This document shows positions 8,011 through 15,747 of a stretch of DNA of 64,000 nucleotides, piece after piece (position 1 is the stretch's first letter; every line of letters begins with the position of its first letter). Both the position numbers and the translations under genes were made by a program. Location: the NCBI RefSeq assembly GCF_016427555.1, contig NZ_JAELVS010000001.1, forward strand, positions 806,001 through 870,000, written 5' to 3'. The DNA is from Marinobacter litoralis. Lineage in GTDB: Bacteria; Pseudomonadota; Gammaproteobacteria; Pseudomonadales; Oleiphilaceae. The notes beneath the pieces were generated by a model. The model was not told the DNA's origin, ran no database searches, and saw only the letters and a list, made by a program, of their open reading frames with translations.

Positions 8011-10458
8011 ATGACTTTGATTCTTTTTCTGGCGGCAATAGCCGGCTTGCTGTTTGTGATGCGTCGAGAGTCAGGCGCCAAGCATGCCATTGGTGTGATG
8101 TTGGTGGTGGGTGTGTTATCCCTGTTTGTCGGCTCGGGCTGGTTAAGCCTGGTGCTGTTCATCGGTGCAGCGATTACGGCGGCTGCGGGTTTGCCTCAAT
8201 TCCGCATCAACTGGCTGACTCCTCGGGTGTTCGCAACCTTTAAGAAAGTGGCGCCCAAGGTTTCGGAAACAGAGAAGGTCGCGTTGGAAGCCGGCACCGT
8301 GGGTTGGGATGGTGAACTGTTCACCGGTCGGCCGGACTGGCACAACCTGTTGATCAACCGTCACAGCGGGCTGAATGAAGAAGAACAAGCTTTCGTGGAC
8401 AACCAGTGCACCCAGGCTATCAGCATGTGTAATGCCTGGGATCTGGCGGTTGAGCGTGCCGATCTGCCCAAAGAGTTATGGGATTTTCTGAAGAAAGAGA
8501 AATTCTTCGGCATGATCATCCCGAAAGAATACGGCGGTTTGGGCTTCTCGGCGAAAGCCCAGACGGCGGTGCTGCAAAAGTTGGCCGCCAATGAAATGTT
8601 GATGGTCACCGTTGGCGTACCAAACTCTCTTGGGCCTGGCGAGTTGTTGCTGAAATACGGTACCGAAGAGCAGAAAAAACATTACCTGCCTCGTCTGGCC
8701 GATGGCCGCGAGATTCCCTGCTTCGGTTTGACCGGGCCTCGTGCCGGTTCTGACGCTACCTCGTTGCCTGACACCGGTATCGTGTGCAAGCAGGAAGTTG
8801 ACGGGAAAGAAGTGTTGGGTATCCGTCTTAACTTCGAGAAGCGCTGGATTACCTTGGCCCCGGTGGCCACGGTGGTTGGCCTGGCGTTCCGGATGTTTGA
8901 CCCTGACGGCCTGCTGGGCGAAACCGAAGATCATGGGATTACCTGTGCATTGATTCCTCGTGATACCGAGGGCATGGAAATTGGCCGTCGTCATTGCCCG
9001 ATTGGTTCTCCGTTCATGAACGGGCCGATCAAGGGTAAGGATGTGTTTATTCCGCTGGATTACATCATCGGTGGTCAGGAAATGGCCGGCCAGGGCTGGC
9101 GCATGCTGGTTGAATGTCTGTCGGTTGGTCGTTGTATCACACTGCCCTCCGGTGCTGCCGGCGCAGCGGCATACTCGGTAGGTACGGCGGGTGGCTTTAC
9201 CCGTGTTCGCCGCCAGTTCAATACCCCGGTGGCTGAAATGGAAGGTGTGCAGGCGCCTTTGGCGCGAATTGCCAGTAAGACCTACATTGCTCAGTCTGCG
9301 GTTAATCACACGGCTAACATGATTGATAAGGGTGAGAAGCCGGCGGTGCCGTCTGCCATCCTGAAATACCACCTGACCGAGTTCCAGCGTGACATTCTGA
9401 CCGACGCCATGGACGTTCACGGCGGTAAAGCGGTCACCTTGGGGCCACGCAACTATCTGGGAATAGGTTACAGTGGCATGCCGGTATCCATCACGGTGGA
9501 GGGTGCCAATATCATGACCCGCAGCCTGATGATCTTCGGGCAGGGTGCTATTCGTTGCCATCCATATGTGTTGAAAGAGCTGGCCGCCAAAGACAACGAC
9601 GACCTCAAAGCCTTTGACGAAGCCTTCTTTGGCCATGCCGGACTGATCTTCGGTAACGCCGCGCGTGCCTTCACCCAAGCTTTGGGTATCGGTAAAGCGG
9701 ATGTGCCTCTCGACAGTGCTTCCAGCAAATACGCTCAGGCGTTGGCGCGTTTCAGTTCTGCCTTTGGCCTGTGTGCCGATGCGGCTATGTCCACCCTGGG
9801 TGGCGAGTTGAAGATGCGTGAGCTGCTGTCTGCGCGTTTGGGCGATATGCTGGCGAACCTGTATTTGGGCTCCATGGTGCTGAAGAACTGGCACGAAGGA
9901 CAGCCGGCTGAAGGCGAGAAGGAACTGATGGAATACAGCATGACCTTGCTGTTGAACCGCACCGAGACTGCCCTCGACGAGTTCCTCAAGAATTTGCCGA
10001 ACCGTCCGGTGGCCATCGCGCTACGGGTTATTACGCTGCCGCTCGGCCGTTGCTGGGCAGAGCCAAACGACAAACTGACCCGGGCTTTGGCTCAGGCCAT
10101 CTCCAAAGATACACCGCTGCGCAACAAGTTGCTGGCGGGTACCTGGACCACTGACGGTGACAGCGATGTGCCGAATCCAGTAGCCCAGTACAACCACCTG
10201 CTGAAAGACTACGACAAAGCGGAACAGTTGTATCGGAAGGCCACCAAAGCCTACGCCAAAGGTGATCTGCCGATGACAGCCTTGCACCCGGAAGAGCGTT
10301 TCGAGGCGGCTCTGAAGGCGGACGTGTTCACTCAGGAAGAGGCCGACTTTATGCGTGAGTATGAAGCCTTGGTGCTGGAAATGCTGACCGTGGACGACTT
10401 CCCGTTTGATGAGTTTGCCCGCAACAAGGACACGCTTATCGACCACAACCCGGCTTGA
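8011..10458 (+). CDS. fadE: Acyl-CoA dehydrogenase FadE
   Basis: This 815-residue protein matches the unusually long FadE class (E. coli 814 aa), which carries out the first oxidation step of fatty-acid beta-oxidation. Two N-terminal hydrophobic segments (about 3-16 and 27-60) suggest membrane attachment. The acyl-CoA dehydrogenase domains follow, with FGMIIPKEYGGLGFSAKAQ, CFGLTGPRAGSDATSLPD, MDVHGGKAVTLGPRNYLG and QGAIRCHPYVLKEL. A C-terminal DUF1974-type extension includes ITLPLGRCWAEPNDKLTR. FadE passes electrons to the electron-transfer flavoprotein. crcB follows 14 bases later and may share the transcript, although the functions are unrelated. Confidence 0.96.
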   Translation: MTLILFLAAIAGLLFVMRRESGAKHAIGVMLVVGVLSLFVGSGWLSLVLFIGAAITAAAGLPQFRINWLTPRVFATFKKVAPKVSETEKVALEAGTVGWDGELFTGRPDWHNLLINRHSGLNEEEQAFVDNQCTQAISMCNAWDLAVERADLPKELWDFLKKEKFFGMIIPKEYGGLGFSAKAQTAVLQKLAANEMLMVTVGVPNSLGPGELLLKYGTEEQKKHYLPRLADGREIPCFGLTGPRAGSDATSLPDTGIVCKQEVDGKEVLGIRLNFEKRWITLAPVATVVGLAFRMFDPDGLLGETEDHGITCALIPRDTEGMEIGRRHCPIGSPFMNGPIKGKDVFIPLDYIIGGQEMAGQGWRMLVECLSVGRCITLPSGAAGAAAYSVGTAGGFTRVRRQFNTPVAEMEGVQAPLARIASKTYIAQSAVNHTANMIDKGEKPAVPSAILKYHLTEFQRDILTDAMDVHGGKAVTLGPRNYLGIGYSGMPVSITVEGANIMTRSLMIFGQGAIRCHPYVLKELAAKDNDDLKAFDEAFFGHAGLIFGNAARAFTQALGIGKADVPLDSASSKYAQALARFSSAFGLCADAAMSTLGGELKMRELLSARLGDMLANLYLGSMVLKNWHEGQPAEGEKELMEYSMTLLLNRTETALDEFLKNLPNRPVAIALRVITLPLGRCWAEPNDKLTRALAQAISKDTPLRNKLLAGTWTTDGDSDVPNPVAQYNHLLKDYDKAEQLYRKATKAYAKGDLPMTALHPEERFEAALKADVFTQEEADFMREYEALVLEMLTVDDFPFDEFARNKDTLIDHNPA

Positions 10459-10472
10459 GGAATTGAGCTGAG

Positions 10473-10853
10473 ATGTGGCTGTCTGCCCTTGCCGTAAGTG
10501 TTGGTGCCGTCATTGGTGCCAACCTTCGGTGGGCGTTGGGGCTGTGGTTGAACTCGTCCTACCACGTTGTACTTTGGGGCACCCTGGCAGCCAACCTGAG
10601 CGGTGGCTGGCTGGTGGGCGTACTGATTGGTTTTTTCACACATAACAGTTCGCTGGCTCCAGAATGGCGTTTGTTCGCGATAACCGGGCTGTGTGGTGCC
10701 CTGACAACCTTCTCGACCTTTTCCCTGGAAATGTTTGCCGCGCTTCAAGGCGGTAAGTGGGCTGCGGCCTTAACCGGCATCGTGTTGCACGTTGTCGGCT
10801 CGATATTGATGACCGCTTTGGGTTTCTGGACCTTCGCATTGTTTAGAGGCTAA
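10473..10853 (+). CDS. crcB: Fluoride exporter CrcB/Fluc
   Basis: This 126-residue membrane protein has four hydrophobic helices and the Fluc signatures GANLRWALG near the start, GTLAANLSGGWLVG, and GLCGALTTFSTFSLE with the phenylalanine/threonine track that lines the fluoride pores. Fluc channels work as antiparallel dimers in the inner membrane and release fluoride from the cytoplasm. Its 14-base spacing from fadE suggests read-through. I see no fluoride riboswitch in front of it; the short gap is too small to hold one. Confidence 0.93.
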   Translation: MWLSALAVSVGAVIGANLRWALGLWLNSSYHVVLWGTLAANLSGGWLVGVLIGFFTHNSSLAPEWRLFAITGLCGALTTFSTFSLEMFAALQGGKWAAALTGIVLHVVGSILMTALGFWTFALFRG

Positions 10854-10916
10854 TGCTCGAAAACACGCCGATTCGGGCCTGTGTATCTTTACCTACACAA
10901 AATTCTACCAAGACCC

Positions 10917-10945
10917 TTGGCAAGCCAGATTTTCCAGAGTAGAGT
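10917..10945 (+). promoter_or_regulatory. Sigma-70-type promoter of the cold-shock gene
   Basis: TTGGCA (10917-10922), a 17-base spacer and TAGAGT (10940-10945). Transcription would start near 10952, giving a 5' leader of about 165 bases before the csp start, comparable to the long leader of cspA. GACGTAC at 10986-10992 resembles the core of the E. coli cold box. Confidence 0.55.
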
Positions 10946-11061
10946 GTTTCCTGAAGGAAAGATTTGCAAAGCAGTTCATGAATAAGACGTACCTCCGCAG
11001 TTAGTAGTGCCGTCCTGTTTTTGATCCCGCGAGTTCAGTTTTTCCGTATACACGCTGACCA

Positions 11062-11076
11062 GCACCAAAAGGGTGC
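11062..11076. promoter_or_regulatory. GCACC-N5-GGTGC dyad in the csp leader
   Basis: GCACCAAAAGGGTGC is a perfect 5+5 dyad with a 5-base centre, 40 bases before the csp start. It fits the NtrC half-site pattern and is almost the same as the dyad at 13242-13256. Because it lies inside the predicted leader it may instead be an RNA hairpin controlling translation. Confidence 0.4.
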
Positions 11077-11116
11077 GTGGCAGCAGATAAAATGATTGAT
11101 TTCAGGAAGTTTACGT

Positions 11117-11323
11117 ATGTCTACTGTTACCGGTACTGTTAAGTTCTTCAACGAAGCAAAAGGTTTTGGCTTTATCACTCGTGAAGGCGGCCCGGACGTA
11201 TTTGTTCACTACAGCGCCATCCAAGGCTCAGGATTCAAGACTCTGGCCGAAGGCCAGCAGGTCGAGTTCACCGTAACTCAGGGCCAGAAAGGTCCTCAGG
11301 CGGAGAACGTTGTAGCTCTGTAA
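11117..11323 (+). CDS. Cold-shock-domain protein (CspA family)
   Basis: This 68-residue protein begins [20 protein letters not shown] and contains both RNA-binding motifs, RNP1 (KGFGFI) and RNP2 (VFVHY), on the five-stranded cold-shock beta barrel. The family binds single-stranded RNA and DNA and melts secondary structure, often at low temperature. The frame opens 21 bases earlier, but AGGAAG seven bases before the ATG at 11117 and the conserved family start decide the call. A long leader with cold-box-like GACGTAC upstream suggests cspA-type post-transcriptional control. It is a single-gene transcript ending at a strong terminator. Which paralogue (CspA, CspD, CspE) it corresponds to cannot be told. 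Confidence 0.95.
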   Translation: MSTVTGTVKFFNEAKGFGFITREGGPDVFVHYSAIQGSGFKTLAEGQQVEFTVTQGQKGPQAENVVAL

Positions 11324-11348
11324 TCTGTAAGATTCAGGCACAGCATTG

Positions 11349-11373
11349 AAAAGGCAGCTTCGGCTGCCTTTTT
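11349..11373 (+). terminator. Rho-independent terminator of the csp gene
   Basis: AAGGCAGC, a TTCG tetraloop and GCTGCCTT form an 8-bp stem (11351-11370) followed by a T-run. It is 27 bases after the csp stop. Confidence 0.92.
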
Positions 11374-11581
11374 GCGTTTCTGGCGATAGCTAAACCGTTG
11401 ATTTGGCCGCTCACAAGAACCAAATGATCTGACCGCGCGGGGCTATGAACGAAATAGAATCAAATGTTTCTGTTGCGCGCCTCGTTCTTGACTATAGTTA
11501 AGATTACAAACGGCAGAAAGCCTGATTGGTTTCAGGTGCCGTGTGTCCCGATACTAACAACAGTAAAATGCGGGGTAGTCT

Positions 11582-12193
11582 ATGCTGCTTTCTCATGCGT
11601 TCGGTCTCTTTACCCATCCCGATGAGGAATGGGCATCGATACGTAAAGAACATGAAAGTCCGATGAAGCTTTACGTCGCCTATGTGTTGGCTTTAGCTTC
11701 CATTGCGCCAATCTGCGCCTATATCTCCACCGCCTATTTCGGCTGGACAGTCGGTAACGAGCGGTTGATCAAGTTAACCGAAATCAGCGCCCTACAGCTG
11801 AGCATTCTGACCTACATAGCGATGCTGGTGGGTGTGTTTGCTCTGGGCTATGCCATCAACTGGATGGCTAAAACCTACGGCGCGAAGGAAGAACACGTGC
11901 CTTCCAACGGCATTGCGCTTGCGGCTTATTCCTGTACACCCATGTTCCTGGCAGGCTTCGCGCTGCTGTATCCGGTTCCCTGGTTTAACGCCTTTGTGTT
12001 CTTGGGGGCCGCTGCCTACAGTGCGTGGCTGATGTACGACGGCTTGCCCATTGTTATGGGGATCGAGAAAGAGCGGGCGGTCATGTATGGCGGTGCCTTG
12101 TTAACGGTTGCGCTGGTGATACTGGTCTCAACACGCGTTGGCTCGGTCATTCTGTGGAACCTGGGGGTTGGTCCGGTCTTCATCAGCGGCTGA
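11582..12193 (+). CDS. YIP1-family inner-membrane protein
   Basis: This 203-residue protein starts LLSHAFGLFTHPDEEWASIR, the characteristic opening of bacterial Yip1-domain proteins, and has five hydrophobic segments (about 31-50, 70-92, 111-130, 133-150 and 165-195). No enzymatic motif is visible. Bacterial members are uncharacterised integral membrane proteins. It stands alone behind a 258-base gap containing a TATAGT box at 11493-11498. The PAAR gene lies 108 bases downstream on the same strand, but a functional link is not shown. Confidence 0.75.
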   Translation: MLLSHAFGLFTHPDEEWASIRKEHESPMKLYVAYVLALASIAPICAYISTAYFGWTVGNERLIKLTEISALQLSILTYIAMLVGVFALGYAINWMAKTYGAKEEHVPSNGIALAAYSCTPMFLAGFALLYPVPWFNAFVFLGAAAYSAWLMYDGLPIVMGIEKERAVMYGGALLTVALVILVSTRVGSVILWNLGVGPVFISG

Positions 12194-12301
12194 GTGTTCT
12201 CCGGTAATGTGCGGCACGTCTAAGGATGAACGTGCCGGCTTGGGTTGGGGTCGCAATCATTATAGGATGGCGGCCCCGAACTCTATTTTGAAAGGAATCA
12301 G

Positions 12302-12595
12302 ATGATGAGTAAGCCCATTGTGCTTTTGGGTGATCTGGGCATGGATCACGCTGGCTTTCCACCCACGCCTGTTATTGCAGGTTCTCCTGATGTTCTGGTT
12401 GACGGCAAGCCCGTTGCCAGGTTAGGCGATCCTTTAGCGCCTCACTCCAAACCAAAACACCCACCCCATCCCCGGGCCATTGCCGCAGGCTCAGCGACCG
12501 TGATGATCAACGGGCAGCCCGCGGCAATCACTGGCAGCGCTGTATCCTGTGGCGGGGTAACGCTCGGCAGCGGCACCGTTATTATCGGTAGCTGA
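12302..12595 (+). CDS. Orphan PAAR-domain protein
   Basis: This 97-residue protein is almost entirely one PAAR domain: GSPDVLVDGKPVARLGDPL, then HPRAIAAGSATVMINGQPAA and a repetitive beta tail (GGVTLGSGTVIIGS). PAAR proteins sharpen the VgrG spike of type VI secretion systems, with conserved His and Cys residues binding a metal; SHSK-like histidines (HSKPKHPPHP) and a late cysteine (AVSCGG) are present. No effector extension is fused to it and no other type VI secretion gene lies in the window, so it is either a stand-alone spike tip serving a remote locus or a repurposed PAAR. Two adjacent ATGs (12302 and 12305) are possible starts. It converges with the HPP gene with only 4 bases between. 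Confidence 0.88.
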   Translation: MMSKPIVLLGDLGMDHAGFPPTPVIAGSPDVLVDGKPVARLGDPLAPHSKPKHPPHPRAIAAGSATVMINGQPAAITGSAVSCGGVTLGSGTVIIGS

Positions 12596-12599
12596 TGGC

Positions 12600-13229
12600 T
12601 TACTGAGCCGGTGAGGAGGCTGCCGATCCGGCCGTGGTGGTTTCAGTCGACCAGAGCGGATAAGGAATGCCAGCGAGCCGGTTCATGGCAAAAGCATGAA
12701 CGAGCAGCAAAGCGACGCCTGCCATCAACACGGGCAGCTGGGCCGGGTCTGGCATCAAGCCCAGGGATACGATCAGGGCTGTTGCGCCCGCTGGTGGGTG
12801 CGCAACATTAAAGAGCACCATCAAGCATCCCGTTAACCCGAGTGATAGGGCCGCGGCTCCAACGCGAGGAAGGTCCACGCCTGTCAGAAACGCCGATGAT
12901 TGTTCTTGTAAACCGAACAAATAGAGGCTGAGCAAACCCATTAATGCGCCAATCAAATGGCCGCATAAGGTGTTTTTTGGCGAGGCGGGTTGAGCCATCG
13001 GAATGTAAAAGAGAATAAACGCCGTGGCACCGAGCGACGGAAATATAAACGCTTCCTGGGTAATCAGAGCGACAAAGGCCACCAACGCAATGCTCAGGCC
13101 ACCGTTAATCAGATTGAAACCGGCAAGCACCGTCTTGCGGCTGTATCGTTGCGCCAGATTCTCCAGATGAAGCGCTTTAAGCAATCCGAATGCGAGCTTC
13201 CAGCGCAACCTTTCGTTACGAATACCCAT
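12600..13229 (-). CDS. HPP-family membrane protein, possible nitrite transporter
   Basis: This 209-residue protein has about four to five membrane helices and the family-defining HPP motif in VAHPPAGATALIVSLG, plus FPSLGATAFILFYIPMAQPASP. HPP proteins in cyanobacteria and chloroplasts have been shown to carry nitrite; the bacterial ones are mostly unstudied. The start at 13229 has AGGA upstream. Immediately before that ribosome site lies a GCACC-N5-GGTGC dyad like an NtrC site, and the divergent neighbour is an asparaginase-domain gene, which together suggest a nitrogen-related role. That role is an inference. Confidence 0.8.
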   Translation of the reverse strand: MGIRNERLRWKLAFGLLKALHLENLAQRYSRKTVLAGFNLINGGLSIALVAFVALITQEAFIFPSLGATAFILFYIPMAQPASPKNTLCGHLIGALMGLLSLYLFGLQEQSSAFLTGVDLPRVGAAALSLGLTGCLMVLFNVAHPPAGATALIVSLGLMPDPAQLPVLMAGVALLLVHAFAMNRLAGIPYPLWSTETTTAGSAASSPAQ

Positions 13230-13241
13230 ACCAGTCCTATT

Positions 13242-13256
13242 GCACCAAAAAGGTGC
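13242..13256. promoter_or_regulatory. NtrC-like dyad between the HPP and asparaginase genes
   Basis: GCACCAAAAAGGTGC fits the NtrC consensus GCACC-N5-GGTGC exactly. It is 13 bases upstream of the HPP start codon and about 120 bases upstream of the predicted asparaginase transcription start. I looked for a GG-N10-GC sigma-54 promoter in the gap and did not find a convincing one, so activation through sigma-54 is not supported here. Confidence 0.45.
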
Positions 13257-13360
13257 GCCATCTTACGGTTGAACGAAAAATAAGACAAACAAGGATTTTC
13301 GATATGGCTTAAGGGGCTTATGAATAACCGTATTCCGGGCCTGCGTCGCAGGCGTCGCGC

Positions 13361-13369
13361 TGATATAGT
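13361..13369 (+). promoter_or_regulatory. Extended -10 promoter of the asparaginase gene
   Basis: TGATATAGT is an extended -10 element (TG-N-TATAGT). Transcription would start near 13376, giving a leader of about 32 bases. No clear -35 hexamer accompanies it, as is common for extended -10 promoters. Confidence 0.45.
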
Positions 13370-13407
13370 AGCGGCCAGATCCGATGAACAGTGAAATCGA
13401 GTAGCCT

Positions 13408-13899
13408 ATGATTCAAATACTGACCACTGGCGGTACCATCGACAAAGTGTATTTTGATGCCAATAGCCAGTTTGAAATTGGCGATAGCTTGTTGCCGGAA
13501 CTGCTGACAGAGTCCAACATTCATGGCGGTTATGCTCTGCGCGAACTGATGCGCAAGGACAGTCTGGAGCTGACAGATGACGACCGTACGCTCATTCTTG
13601 AGGCGGTCAACAAAACTTCCAGTCAACGGATTCTGATCACCCATGGTACGGATACCATGGCCGAAACCGGAGAGGTGCTGAAGCAAGCTGCCGGCAAAAC
13701 GATCGTGCTGACGGGGGCCATGCAGCCTGCGAGGATGCGCCGCACCGATGCAATCTTTAACATTGGCTTTGCCTGGTCGGCGGTGCAGCTGCTGCCGCCT
13801 GGCGTCTACATAGCGATGAACGGAGAGATCTTTGAGGCCGGTGCGGTGCGTAAAAACCTGGCTGCTCAAAAGTTCGAGCGTACGGATGACGCCGGTTAG
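13408..13899 (+). CDS. Short asparaginase-domain protein
   Basis: This 163-residue protein corresponds to only the N-terminal, catalytic-threonine domain of asparaginases. The first active-site motif is ILTTGGTIDKVYFDA, the second is LITHGTDTMAETGEVL, and TGAMQPARMRRTDAIFNIG plus VYIAMNGEIFEAG follow. Full enzymes are about 330 residues and use a C-terminal domain for packing. Here the gene simply ends, with its stop overlapping the convergent rsuA stop by 4 bases and no remnant of a second domain beyond. Similar short versions occur in other gammaproteobacteria, so it is probably not a pseudogene, but activity is uncertain. Confidence 0.78.
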   Translation: MIQILTTGGTIDKVYFDANSQFEIGDSLLPELLTESNIHGGYALRELMRKDSLELTDDDRTLILEAVNKTSSQRILITHGTDTMAETGEVLKQAAGKTIVLTGAMQPARMRRTDAIFNIGFAWSAVQLLPPGVYIAMNGEIFEAGAVRKNLAAQKFERTDDAG

Positions 13900-14597
13900 G
13901 CACGTTCGGCAATAGAACGAATTTCGTTCTCGGTCAGCTCCCGGTATTGGCCCGGCGCCAATGCCGGGTCCAAGGTGATTGTGCCGATTCGCAATCGGTG
14001 TAGCCCGGTCACGTGATTGCCCACGGCCGCCAGCATTCGCTTCACCTGATGGTAACGCCCTTCTTTTATTGTCAGCTCAATCACGGTTTCTGAACACTCC
14101 ACCACCGACGCCGGGAGGGTAGGTTTGTCTTCGTCTTTGAGCACAACGCCCGTTTCAAGCTGGACCTTGGCCTTGCTACCAAGCGGTTCGGCCAATTGAA
14201 CCTGATAGGTTTTCGGGCAGTCGCGCCGGGGTGATGTCACCTGGTGTGACCACCGGCCATCACTGGTCAGAAGCAACAATCCGGTGGTGTCCTTGTCCAG
14301 ACGGCCAGCGATATGAACTTTCGAAGCCAACGAGGAAGGAAGCAGATCAACCGCCGTAGGTTGGCTGCTATCGGAGGTTGCACTGATGACGCCATCGGGT
14401 TTGTTCATCATCAAATAGACCTCACCCGGCAAACGCAGCGCGGAGCCATCCAGTTCGACGTTCGCGTCCGTAGCCACCTGCAAGTTCGCAGAGCGGGCTG
14501 ATACACCTTCCACGCTTACCCGTCCTTGGCTGATGGCTTTTTTCGCTTCTTTGCGTGAGAGCGCGGTGCTGGTGGAAAGGTATTGATCCAGTCGCAT
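13896..14597 (-). CDS. rsuA: 16S rRNA pseudouridine 516 synthase (RsuA family)
   Basis: This 233-residue enzyme has an N-terminal S4 RNA-binding domain (MRLDQYLSTSTALSRKEAKK) and a pseudouridine synthase domain. The catalytic aspartate lies in VHIAGRLDKDTTGLLLLTSD, and the conserved IKEGRYHQVKRMLAAVGNHV follows. The family converts a specific uridine of rRNA to pseudouridine; RsuA acts at 16S position 516. The start at 14597 shares one base with the stop of the upstream hydrolase gene (TAATG), so the two are translationally coupled. Paralogues RluE and RluF look similar, but length and S4 layout favour RsuA. Confidence 0.87.
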   Translation of the reverse strand: MRLDQYLSTSTALSRKEAKKAISQGRVSVEGVSARSANLQVATDANVELDGSALRLPGEVYLMMNKPDGVISATSDSSQPTAVDLLPSSLASKVHIAGRLDKDTTGLLLLTSDGRWSHQVTSPRRDCPKTYQVQLAEPLGSKAKVQLETGVVLKDEDKPTLPASVVECSETVIELTIKEGRYHQVKRMLAAVGNHVTGLHRLRIGTITLDPALAPGQYRELTENEIRSIAERA

Positions 14598-15625
14598 TAA
14601 CAGTTGCCTTTGTCCAGCGGCACACTGAGTGTACGCAGGCACAGTGCCGGTGTTCGACCCGTGAGCCGAGACCAGAGCAAAGGCAGGGCGGCGGGGTTCA
14701 TGGCCGGGCGGGGAAGCTGTCCGCTGGGCAGTGGTGTGAGATCGGCACCGTCTACCTCGGCCAGTACGAAGGTGAATGGATGTGCACCGGGTATACCGAG
14801 GCGGACATCGGTTGCCGTTATCTTTTGCCCGTTGAGCTCATAGTGGAGGAATCCTTTGGTAAACCATTCCAGACGTTGGGCTTCCGGAAGGTGCGAAACC
14901 GACTGCGCGAGCTCAGAATTGCGGGGAAACGACTCCAGTGTTATTTCGCTGTCACCGTCGAAAAAGCCTGTCACGATTTCCACCCGCAGGTCATCGTTGA
15001 TCGCGGTTGCCCGCCACAGGACCGTATTGAGCGGCGTCGGCTGCACCATTAATGCGGCATCGTTCAGGCCGGCAGCGGCGAGAGCCGGCTTGACCCGCTC
15101 GGTGATCAGGTACTGAGCGGTAACGGTCCACCCCAGATACAGCGATGATGCCAACAAACCCAGCGCGAGCGCTTTAGCGGCGGGTGGGCGAATCAGGAAG
15201 CAAGCGCACCCGAGCAGCAAGGGCAGGGTGTAGAGTGGGTCAATGATGAAAATGCTATTGATCGCCAGTGGCCCGCCGAATGGCCAGAACAATTGGGTAC
15301 CGTAGGTGGTAAAGGTGTCGAGCAGTGGGTGAGTGAGCAGCACCAGCCCGACCAGCGTTAGCCATCGGCGGAAGGACAACTGAGGCTGCCAGCGGGACAG
15401 TCCCCAGGCAATCAGCAGAGACAGCGGGGCCAACACCAATAGCGAATGGCTAAAACCCCGATGTTGGGTGAAGTTGGCAACAGCGGTGCCATAGTCGATC
15501 AATATATCCAAATCAGGCAGGGTGCCGAGAGCAGCGCCGGTCAGAAGAGCCGTTCGGCCAAGGGTCTTGCCTGCAACCGCACCGGCAATTGAGGCACCTA
15601 GCGCTATTTGGGTGATCGAGTCCAT
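14597..15625 (-). CDS. Membrane-bound metal-dependent hydrolase, YdjM/DUF457 type
   Basis: This 342-residue protein starts MDSITQIALGASIAGAVAGK and has conserved histidines and aspartates in the family pattern: GTLPDLDILIDY, TQHRGFSHSLLVL and LTHPLLDTFTTYGTQLFWPF. These motifs sit between several membrane helices in the first about 190 residues. The C-terminal third is soluble and rich in beta structure. The YdjM/LexA-binding inner-membrane family is annotated as metal-dependent hydrolase from its metal-ligand motifs; substrates are unknown. It precedes rsuA in the same transcript with a one-base overlap. Confidence 0.82.
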   Translation of the reverse strand: MDSITQIALGASIAGAVAGKTLGRTALLTGAALGTLPDLDILIDYGTAVANFTQHRGFSHSLLVLAPLSLLIAWGLSRWQPQLSFRRWLTLVGLVLLTHPLLDTFTTYGTQLFWPFGGPLAINSIFIIDPLYTLPLLLGCACFLIRPPAAKALALGLLASSLYLGWTVTAQYLITERVKPALAAAGLNDAALMVQPTPLNTVLWRATAINDDLRVEIVTGFFDGDSEITLESFPRNSELAQSVSHLPEAQRLEWFTKGFLHYELNGQKITATDVRLGIPGAHPFTFVLAEVDGADLTPLPSGQLPRPAMNPAALPLLWSRLTGRTPALCLRTLSVPLDKGNC

Positions 15626-15701
15626 GGAGTCCGGATAATATCGTTGGTGTAGGTGCTAATATTATGCGCGGATTTGATCAGGACTTCACGCGGGAGGGAA
15701 G

Positions 15702-15736
15702 GACCCACTGGCGACAACGAATGCCACCAGTGGGTC
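15702..15736 (-). terminator. Hairpin downstream of the PEP-CTERM gene
   Basis: A perfect 10-bp inverted repeat, GACCCACTGG (15702-15711) and CCAGTGGGTC (15727-15736), lies 11 bases after the PEP-CTERM stop on the minus strand. The following minus-strand sequence is pyrimidine-rich but not a clean T-run, so it may terminate or stabilise the transcript. Confidence 0.55.
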
Positions 15737-15747
15737 AGACTGCGTAT

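Noticed and set aside
8476..9894. 472-codon open frame on the minus strand opposite fadE
   Set aside because: It is fully antisense to a clear fadE, has no ribosome site or recognisable motif, and is explained by GC-rich codon bias.
12212..12237. CGGCACGT/ACGTGCCG hairpin after the Yip1 gene as terminator
   Set aside because: The stem is good but no T-run follows on either strand. A role as mRNA-stabilising hairpin remains possible.
13257..13407. Sigma-54 promoter for the asparaginase or HPP genes
   Set aside because: No GG-N10-GC with acceptable flanks; the nearest candidates have 8- or 12-base spacing.
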